The notes under the pieces were generated by a model. The model was not told the DNA's origin, did not search any database, and saw only the letters and a program-made list of their open reading frames with translations. Position numbers and translations under genes: made by a program. Shown one piece after another: positions 54,639 through 64,000 of a stretch of 64,000 nucleotides of DNA. Every line of letters begins with the position of its first letter. Position 1 is the stretch's first letter. The DNA comes from Mycobacterium sp. D16R12 (lineage in GTDB: Bacteria; Actinomycetota; Actinomycetes; Mycobacteriales; Mycobacteriaceae): positions 186,001 to 250,000 of the forward strand of contig NZ_MAFC01000013.1 in NCBI RefSeq assembly GCF_002013465.1. The letters are read 5' to 3'.

Positions 54639-55835
54639 ATGCGCACGCCGGTGCTACTCGTATCCGGACAGGCCGATACCGATGCGGTCGTGGATGTCTT
54701 GGCGCGCGACCCCGGAACTGTCGTCGTCACGCACCGGTTCGACGGGCATATCGTCAAGCGGTCCGTCGTATCCGGGGGTGGAGCCCGCGACCCCCAGGTG
54801 ACCGTGCTGGAACTGGCCCACGGCTGCGTGTCCTGCACCGTCCGGGACGATCTGCTCGTGCTGCTCCGCAAGCTGCATCGCCGAGAAGACGTGGGGCGGA
54901 TCGTCCTACATCTGGAGCCATGGTTGGAAGCCGATCCGATCTGTTGGGCGATCAAGACGGTGCCCGTTCGCATGGGACCGGGGTACGTCGATGGACCGGC
55001 GGCGCGTGATGTGGAAATCGCTGGGGTGGTCTCCTGCGTCGATACTGCGAACTGGCTGGAGCAGGCGCTCGGGGACGACGAGCTCGACGACGGGCGGACC
55101 GTGGCGCAGGTGGTGATCGGCCAGGCCGAGTTCGCCGACGTCCTGGTGGTACGCAATCCCGAACCCGAGGTGCTCTCGGTGCTGCGGCGCTTGGCGCCGC
55201 GCGCACGCATCACCGCCCGCATCGGTCGAGTCGAACAAGCCCTTGATCATCTCGAGGACGATGCGCGGTGTGGTCGGGCAGACGACCCACATGGCCCGCT
55301 ACTGGCGGGGCAGCCCTCCCTGGCCGTTGACGGCCGGATCGCGCTAGTGGAGTTCAATGCGCGCAGGCCATTTCACCCGGAAAGGCTGCATGCCGCGATC
55401 GACCTACTGCTTGACGGCGTGATCCGTACCCGGGGCCGGTTGTGGCTGGCGACTCAGGATCAGCAGGCGATGTGGCTGGAGTCCGCAGGTGGTGGACTCC
55501 GGGTGTCGGCAGCCGGGAAGTGGCTAGCAGCAATGGATTCGGCGGAGGCACGGCAGACCGATCTGGAGCGGAGGGCATTCGCCGACCTCATGTGGGATTA
55601 CCGGTTCGGCGACCGGCATATCGCGATGACGGTGCTGATATGCGGCGCCGAGAGCGCCGAGGTGCTGGACGCCCTGCGCGGTGCGCTGCTCACCGATGAC
55701 GAAATGGCAAGCCCCGCAAGCTGGGAAGAGTTCAGCGATCCGTTTGGCGATTGGCATGAGGACCCGTGCGAGCACGTGTCCGAGCTTGAGGATTTCCTGT
55801 CCTACGGCGAATACAACACAGAAGGAAACCACTGA
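54639..55835 (+). CDS. mrf: CobW-like Mrf (ribosome hibernation recruitment factor)
   Basis: ATG 54639 with GAGGGAGA about six bases upstream gives 398 residues. The protein has a COG0523/CobW layout with [11 protein letters not shown] (Cys63, Cys66) in place of the usual GCxCC. The Walker A of metal-chaperone GTPases is not visible: the N-terminus reads [13 protein letters not shown]. In mycobacteria this gene, within the Zur-controlled C-minus operon, is Mrf (Mpy recruitment factor), which recruits the hibernation factor Mpy to C-minus ribosomes. Start and stop overlap the neighbour (TGATG). Confidence 0.85.
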   Translation: MRTPVLLVSGQADTDAVVDVLARDPGTVVVTHRFDGHIVKRSVVSGGGARDPQVTVLELAHGCVSCTVRDDLLVLLRKLHRREDVGRIVLHLEPWLEADPICWAIKTVPVRMGPGYVDGPAARDVEIAGVVSCVDTANWLEQALGDDELDDGRTVAQVVIGQAEFADVLVVRNPEPEVLSVLRRLAPRARITARIGRVEQALDHLEDDARCGRADDPHGPLLAGQPSLAVDGRIALVEFNARRPFHPERLHAAIDLLLDGVIRTRGRLWLATQDQQAMWLESAGGGLRVSAAGKWLAAMDSAEARQTDLERRAFADLMWDYRFGDRHIAMTVLICGAESAEVLDALRGALLTDDEMASPASWEEFSDPFGDWHEDPCEHVSELEDFLSYGEYNTEGNH

Positions 55836-56077
55836 TGAAACCCGGAATACACCCCGACTATCACCCCGTTGTCTTCCAGGACACCACGACCGGAAAGATG
55901 TTCCTGACCCGCTCGACGGCGACAAGCAATCGCACCGTCGAGTTCGAGGGTCAGGAATATCCGCTGATCACCGCCGAGGTGACGGCGGACTCCCATCCGT
56001 TCTGGACCGGAGACCGGCGGATCGTCGATACCGCCGGCCAGGTAGAGAAGTTCCGCAGGCGCTACGGGACTCGCTAA
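55835..56077 (+). CDS. rpmE2: Ribosomal protein bL31, type B (zinc-independent)
   Basis: The 80-residue protein has the type B features: [28 protein letters not shown], then [27 protein letters not shown]. The zinc cysteines of type A are missing. It starts in the mrf stop codon and forms the short plus-strand arm of the zinc-limitation locus. Confidence 0.94.
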   Translation: MKPGIHPDYHPVVFQDTTTGKMFLTRSTATSNRTVEFEGQEYPLITAEVTADSHPFWTGDRRIVDTAGQVEKFRRRYGTR

Positions 56078-56081
56078 CCGA

Positions 56082-56141
56082 ATCGAGTGCGAGTCTGGCG
56101 CGGAAAATTGGCTAAGAACCCGCGCCAGGCTCGCATTCGAT
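56082..56141. terminator. Bidirectional hairpin terminator between rpmE2 and leuA
   Basis: Arms 56082-56103 and 56120-56141 pair over 22 positions with one mismatch and one G-U, closing a 16-base AT-rich loop. It sits five bases past the rpmE2 stop and seven past the leuA stop, so it can end both transcripts. There is no U-tract, which is normal in mycobacteria. Confidence 0.75.
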
Positions 56142-56148
56142 GTGAGGG

Positions 56149-58044
<1,896 letters not shown>

Positions 58045-58060
<16 letters not shown>

Positions 58061-58086
58061 CGTCGGAGGAGGAGCGCCCGCTGCAT
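58045..58086 (-). CDS. leuL: leuA leader peptide
   Basis: ATG 58086 opens a 13-codon frame encoding MQRALLLRRRDRV with three adjacent CTC leucine codons (58066-58074), ending at TGA inside the attenuator loop. TAGAGT lies seven bases upstream of the ATG, so a -10 element would place the transcript start at the ATG itself, that is a leaderless leader peptide, common in mycobacteria. Stalling at the Leu codons when leucine is short would change which hairpin forms before leuA. Confidence 0.7.
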
Positions 58087-58140
58087 ATACGGGACTCTAC
58101 CAGCCGCGCGAACCCCGATCATCTGGCACGATCGCAGAGC

Positions 58141-59199
58141 ATGTGGGTACGCAGGGGGATGGTGGCGCTGGCGATTCTGCTGGTGGCCACCGGCTGCACG
58201 CGCACCGTTACCGGGCAGGCGCGGGGAGGCGAACCAGCGCCCGGGGCCGACTCGTTTTTTCGTGGCGATCAGCCGGACTACGGCCAGAAGCTCACCGCTC
58301 AGGAGAAGGCGACGCTTACCTATGCGCGAGCGTTGCGGCGCGTGGACCCCTGCGGCTTCGCGGCCAACCTGAAGGACTACGGCGACCCTGGACAGGTCGT
58401 CGGCGACTTTCAGATCTGCTATGCCAGCGTGAAGGTCACGGGTGATCCCAGCCTCACCGAGGTGTCCTACGAGTACTCCATGCAGGACAAGCGCGATACC
58501 GCCGTGGCGTTTCAGGTGGGTTCTGTCCCGGTCTACGACACCGGGTCCGAGTGCGAATATGAGGTCCCTCTCGGCCTGGAACGGCTTCCGGGAGCGCCTG
58601 CGAGCCCCACGCTGCAGGCCATGTTGACGGTCAGCGCCTACCTCTATGGGTCGGACGAACACTCCGACCCGGACTGTCGACTGGCCAAGCAGCTGGTGAC
58701 AGCGATCGCCAAGGAACTCCCCTCGGGATTGCAGCCACGTTCCGCGCTCAGTGCGTACCCGATCAAACTCGCCGAACGTGATCCCTGCGAGATCCTTGGG
58801 GAGTACCCGGGGAAGGCGCGCGAGGTGTCCGTCGACCTGCTGGGCGATCCCTTCGGCTGTGACTTCGCGCTTTCGGATTCCGATATCGACTACTCGGTGG
58901 AGCTCACCAGCAGTGTCGACGACTTTCCCGATGAATACGTCGAATCGCACCGTGACGGCGTGACGTACTTCCACAACGAGGACACGAGTACCCCGACGGG
59001 ATGTCACGCGCTGGCATTGGTTGGAGATCCGTTGTATCCCAAGGACGCCGGTGGCGGTGCGATGAACACCGACGATTCCGAGGCGTACACCCCGGCGGTC
59101 GTGGCGAGTGGCTTCACCCGGCATGGGCGATCGAATTGCGGGCAGATGCGGGAGATCCTGGACAAGGCGGTGCGGTTATTCGCAAACTCCGCTCGCTAG
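58141..59199 (+). CDS. DUF3558-like lipoprotein of a tandem pair (first)
   Basis: ATG 58141 gives 352 residues with a lipoprotein signal ending in ATGC (Cys19). Two related halves follow, each starting near a Asp-Pro-Cys block: ALRRVDPCGF near 75 and LAERDPCEILGEYPGK near 212, with further cysteines at intervals (QICYA, SECEYE, PDCRL, FGCDF, TGCHA, SNCGQ). The pattern is of secreted mycobacterial DUF3558 sensor-like domains, here duplicated. The role is unknown. Confidence 0.8.
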   Translation: MWVRRGMVALAILLVATGCTRTVTGQARGGEPAPGADSFFRGDQPDYGQKLTAQEKATLTYARALRRVDPCGFAANLKDYGDPGQVVGDFQICYASVKVTGDPSLTEVSYEYSMQDKRDTAVAFQVGSVPVYDTGSECEYEVPLGLERLPGAPASPTLQAMLTVSAYLYGSDEHSDPDCRLAKQLVTAIAKELPSGLQPRSALSAYPIKLAERDPCEILGEYPGKAREVSVDLLGDPFGCDFALSDSDIDYSVELTSSVDDFPDEYVESHRDGVTYFHNEDTSTPTGCHALALVGDPLYPKDAGGGAMNTDDSEAYTPAVVASGFTRHGRSNCGQMREILDKAVRLFANSAR

Positions 59200-60221
59200 C
59201 AGTGCTACTCGTCACCATGCTGGCGATCGCGGGGTGTACGAATGTGGTGTCCGGTTCCGCGACCGGACGGATGCCCGCGCCTACCGGCCAGACCCTGTTC
59301 GCCGGTGCTGTGCCCACGTACGGCCAGACCTTCACGCAGAATCAGACCACGCTGCTGGCCTATCTACGAGCGCTGCGACGGGTAGATCCGTGTGGTCTTT
59401 TGTTGATGCTGAAGGACATTGGCGCTCCCGAATACATTTCAGGGGACATAGATGGCTGCTTCGGTTCCATCAAGGTGACGGGTACGGCGAACCCGTCGAG
59501 CGTCGGCCTGTCACTGATGTTGGGTGACTATTCCCGCGAGAAGCCCGAATTCACGATCGGTGGAGCGCCCGTGTTTCACACCGCGGGCACCTGCCTGTAC
59601 GAATTTCCGATCGCATTGAACAAGCTCCCGGATGCTCCGAAGTTGAAGGGGGCCAAGGTGCCCGCGCTGCGCGTCGTGGTCGTCGATGGCACGCGGAGCG
59701 CGCTGGCGGCGAATTGCAAAATGGCACAACCGGTTATCGGCATACTAGCCAAGCTGAACCCGGCCGATATGCCCATGCGCGATGCGTTGAGCGCGTACCC
59801 GATCAAGATCGCCGAACGTGATCCGTGCGAGATTCTCGGTGAGTATCCGGGCAAGGTGGACGACCTGAGGCCGTCACTTTTCGGCGATCCGTTCTCGTGC
59901 CGATTCTCGTTGCAGGACAGCGATACTCAGTTCGAGTTGTCCATCAGGACCGGTATCGATGCGCCGTCGAGGCTGCGGGAAGAGATCCGCGACGGTGTCG
60001 AGTACTTTCACGGCCAGGACGGCAGCATGTGCACCAGCATGATGCGTCTGGGCAAGCCCCTCTATGCCCGCGAAGTTCCGGGCGGTGCCATGCAGGAGAA
60101 CAGCACCCCGGAGCGCATTTTCATCGAGGTGCTCAGCTTCTCGCTGAAGAACGCTGACTGTGTGTCTACCCGCGCGATGATCGATAAGGCGGTGCGGATC
60201 TTCCGCGGTTCGTTCGATTGA
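59178..60221 (+). CDS. DUF3558-like lipoprotein of a tandem pair (second), possible ATT start
   Basis: The protein is clearly homologous to its neighbour (ALRRVDPCG, LSAYPIKIAERDPCEILGEYPGK). The only start that gives a full signal peptide is ATT 59178: M(ATT)RKLRSLAVLLVTMLAIAGC. AAGGCGG lies about seven bases upstream. GTG 59202 would remove the charged head, and TTG 59136 would put 14 extra residues before it. The gene would begin inside the last eight codons of the first, which suits translational coupling. ATT starts are rare, so this needs caution. The resulting 347-residue length matches the paralogue. Confidence 0.75.
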   Translation: MRKLRSLAVLLVTMLAIAGCTNVVSGSATGRMPAPTGQTLFAGAVPTYGQTFTQNQTTLLAYLRALRRVDPCGLLLMLKDIGAPEYISGDIDGCFGSIKVTGTANPSSVGLSLMLGDYSREKPEFTIGGAPVFHTAGTCLYEFPIALNKLPDAPKLKGAKVPALRVVVVDGTRSALAANCKMAQPVIGILAKLNPADMPMRDALSAYPIKIAERDPCEILGEYPGKVDDLRPSLFGDPFSCRFSLQDSDTQFELSIRTGIDAPSRLREEIRDGVEYFHGQDGSMCTSMMRLGKPLYAREVPGGAMQENSTPERIFIEVLSFSLKNADCVSTRAMIDKAVRIFRGSFD

Positions 60222-60269
60222 TGCGCGAGCCGGGACGCGGCGCCGCGGGCGTCTCCTCGCTGCCCCGAA

Positions 60270-60872
60270 CTAGCCGACCAGACCGTTGCCCCAGCGTTCG
60301 GTGAAGGCGATATCGCTGAGCGCCGGCCGCTGGCGGGGGGAGTGATCGCGTTCGACGGTCGATTCGTCGGCATCGGCGTAATCGTCGAGAACGGGCCCGA
60401 TCGCGACGACGGCGATGGGCCGCACGTTCTCGGGGATGTTGAAGACAGCAGGCGCCTTCTCAACCCGGAAACCCGCCATCGGATGGGTGTGCAGACCGTG
60501 GGCGCGCGCCTCCACACCCAGCTGGGCGATCGCCAGCCCGGCATCCACCGCCGCGTACACGGCAGTGTTGTCGTCATCACCCAGGTCGGTGCTCACCAGC
60601 ACGAGTGCTGCCGCAACTTTTGCGTAAGAGTTTCCCCGATTGAGCAGCTCAGTCAGCGCTTCGTAGGTGGCGTCACCGCGCAGACCCACGATGTATCTGA
60701 CGGGGAAGCGCTTACCCCAGCTGGCGGCCCAGCGACCCGCTTCGAGCAGGGCTGTCAGGGTCTCGGGAGCCAGGCTTGCGCTGGGATCGAAATGCCGCGG
60801 ACTCCAGCGCGAGGCGATCAGCGGCTGGATCGGAACCGAGGTGATGGCGGTACGTTCGGTCGGGTTGCCCAT
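60270..60872 (-). CDS. Nitroreductase-family flavoprotein
   Basis: ATG 60872 gives 200 residues: SRWSPRHFDPSASLAPETLTALLEAGRWAASWGKRFPVRYI at the N-terminus and AVYAAVDAGLAIAQLGVEARAHGLHTHPMAGF near 115-146, followed by AVVAIGPVLDDY. These are the FMN-binding Arg/Ser region and the dimer helix of nitroreductases. The family reduces nitro groups and quinones with NAD(P)H. It is far from the nitrite-forming cluster and I see no link. It is divergent from ask. Confidence 0.83.
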   Translation of the reverse strand: MGNPTERTAITSVPIQPLIASRWSPRHFDPSASLAPETLTALLEAGRWAASWGKRFPVRYIVGLRGDATYEALTELLNRGNSYAKVAAALVLVSTDLGDDDNTAVYAAVDAGLAIAQLGVEARAHGLHTHPMAGFRVEKAPAVFNIPENVRPIAVVAIGPVLDDYADADESTVERDHSPRQRPALSDIAFTERWGNGLVG

Positions 60873-60958
60873 ACGGGCCAGGTTAACGAGTTGTCGTAAC
60901 CCCTTATCCTGATGACTGGATCTCCCCCGACCCTGGCCGAACAGCAGGAAGGTATGCC

Positions 60959-63290
<2,332 letters not shown>

Positions 63291-63352
63291 CTCACAGGAA
63301 CTTCACGGGTTTTCCCTGGGCAATGGTCAGTCGGTTCGGCCATGCTCGGGGC

Positions 63353-63748
63353 ATGACAACTCCAGACAATCCCGATACACCAACGAATCCGGTGTCTGTA
63401 CCGCAGGCACCTGCGCCCGCGCCGCGTTCGGCGAGTAACACCCTGCTGGTAAAGATCGCCGCCGTGGTCGGCATCGTCGCGGGTGCCTTCGTGATCCTCG
63501 GGGTCACCTTCGGTCTCGGCGTACTGGCCGGCTCTCAATGCGGGCATGGCGGGCACGGCGGCCCTGGTGGGCACGATCGAAGCCGCGTGATGATGTTCGA
63601 CCGTGACGACGCACCGCCGATGCGGGGCCCGGTGATCATCCAGCGCGGACCCGAGATCGGGCCGCCGGACTTCCCGTCCGCCCCAGGTGAGCGGCGCCAG
63701 CTGCCCCCGCCCCCGCAGTCGCCATCTCAGACCGTGCCTCGTCCATAG
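63353..63748 (+). CDS. Proline-rich single-pass membrane protein (Rv3706c-like position)
   Basis: ATG 63353 gives 131 residues: a Pro/Thr/Ala N-terminus, one hydrophobic segment at about 42-65 (VKIAAVVGIVAGAFVILGVTFGLGV), a Gly/His stretch (CGHGGHGGPGGHD) and a Pro-rich tail. M. tuberculosis has a proline-rich protein at this place after asd. The His-rich stretch could bind metal, but no function is known. Confidence 0.65.
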   Translation: MTTPDNPDTPTNPVSVPQAPAPAPRSASNTLLVKIAAVVGIVAGAFVILGVTFGLGVLAGSQCGHGGHGGPGGHDRSRVMMFDRDDAPPMRGPVIIQRGPEIGPPDFPSAPGERRQLPPPPQSPSQTVPRP

Positions 63749-63825
63749 CGATCCAACCGCGGCGCCACTGACTACCCTGTCCAGGGATGGCTAGTGGCGC
63801 CGCGGCGTCGGATGGGAGATGAGGC

Positions 63826-64000
63826 GTGCGGCGCATCAGGGTCAGCGCACTCCTACTGACCGTCCTCGTAGCCGTAGCCGTAGCCGTAGCCGTTGCCGCA
63901 CCCCAATTGCCTTATGCTCCAATCGCACTCGCCGATCCGCTGCGGCCCGCCCCGGTACCGCTGGATCCGGGCGAGGTGGTGCGGATCGGCCCCGTCGCGG
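63826..64000 (+). CDS. Secreted protein, 5' part only
   Basis: GTG 63826 opens a frame that runs off the window (58 codons). The first 27 residues are a signal peptide (MRRIRVSALLLTVLVAVAVA...) with a Val-Ala run, then a Pro-rich mature start (PLRPAPVPLDPGEVVRIG). The rest is outside the window, so I give no function. Confidence 0.55.
   Translation, partial: MRRIRVSALLLTVLVAVAVAVAVAAPQLPYAPIALADPLRPAPVPLDPGEVVRIGPVA
63868..63897 (+). repeat. GTAGCC hexamer repeat in the signal peptide
   Basis: Four perfect GTAGCC units followed by GTTGCC encode a run of Val-Ala pairs. A change in unit number would lengthen or shorten the hydrophobic core of the signal without breaking frame. Confidence 0.8.

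Overview
The window looks like a chromosome segment of a rapidly growing mycobacterium, most likely of the Mycobacteroides abscessus/chelonae group. It is GC-rich and carries a gene order also known from M. tuberculosis: SRP RNA - aspartate aminotransferase (Rv3722c-like) - dnaX - methyltransferase/oxidoreductase pair (Rv3720/Rv3719-like) - SRPBCC (Rv3718c-like) - cell-wall amidase - YbaB - recR - gatD - murT - DEDDh exonuclease - leuA - ask - asd. The species is an inference; no 16S or other marker is present.

Positions 1-8150 are an accessory island, visibly more AT-rich than the rest, lying against the 3' end of a tRNA-Ser(GGA). It holds a PD-(D/E)XK nuclease-like protein cut by the window edge, an Lsr2 paralogue, a HEPN-domain protein, the tip of an HNH-nuclease toxin with its overlapping presumed immunity gene, a PknH_C-type lipoprotein and an eight-segment membrane protein. 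It ends in two 5'-truncated genes placed head to head: a propeller-like protein and a large serine recombinase that also has a frameshift in a T7 tract.

Positions 8244-29274 form what I read as a complete, apparently undescribed biosynthetic gene cluster. One operon (12119-18789) encodes an SRPBCC protein, an AMP-forming ligase, a class A flavin monooxygenase, a CreE-like FAD/NAD(P) protein and a CreD-like fumarase-family lyase. CreE and CreD make nitrous acid from aspartate in cremeomycin biosynthesis, where a CreM ligase then diazotises an ortho-aminophenol. A second operon (22254-29274) encodes a class II DAHP synthase, PhzE-like and PhzD-like enzymes, an EntA-like dehydrogenase and an ACMSD-like amidohydrolase, plus a secreted esterase. 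Together these should route chorismate to 3-hydroxyanthranilate, an ortho-aminophenol. An MFS exporter, a membrane hydrolase and a quinone oxidoreductase flank the operons. A GAF/PucR regulator and a catalytically degenerate IS701-type transposase lie between them. Seven copies of TGACGGAY sit in the short intergenic regions of the cluster and may be its operator. The prediction is a diazo (or otherwise nitrite-derived) metabolite built on 3-hydroxyanthranilate.

Positions 29310-63290 are mostly core chromosome with lineage-specific inserts: a frameshifted 13E12-family gene; two pairs of paralogous lipoproteins; an enolase-like gene with altered active-site neighbours; a TetR-controlled acyl-CoA dehydrogenase/enoyl-CoA hydratase unit; a PadR-like repressor with two palindromic operators; a kinase/acyl-CoA dehydrogenase pair resembling ACAD10/11; and a Zur-controlled zinc-independent ribosomal protein locus with the CobW-like Mrf. 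leuA is preceded by a leucine attenuator. The window closes in a proline-rich membrane protein and a partial secreted protein.
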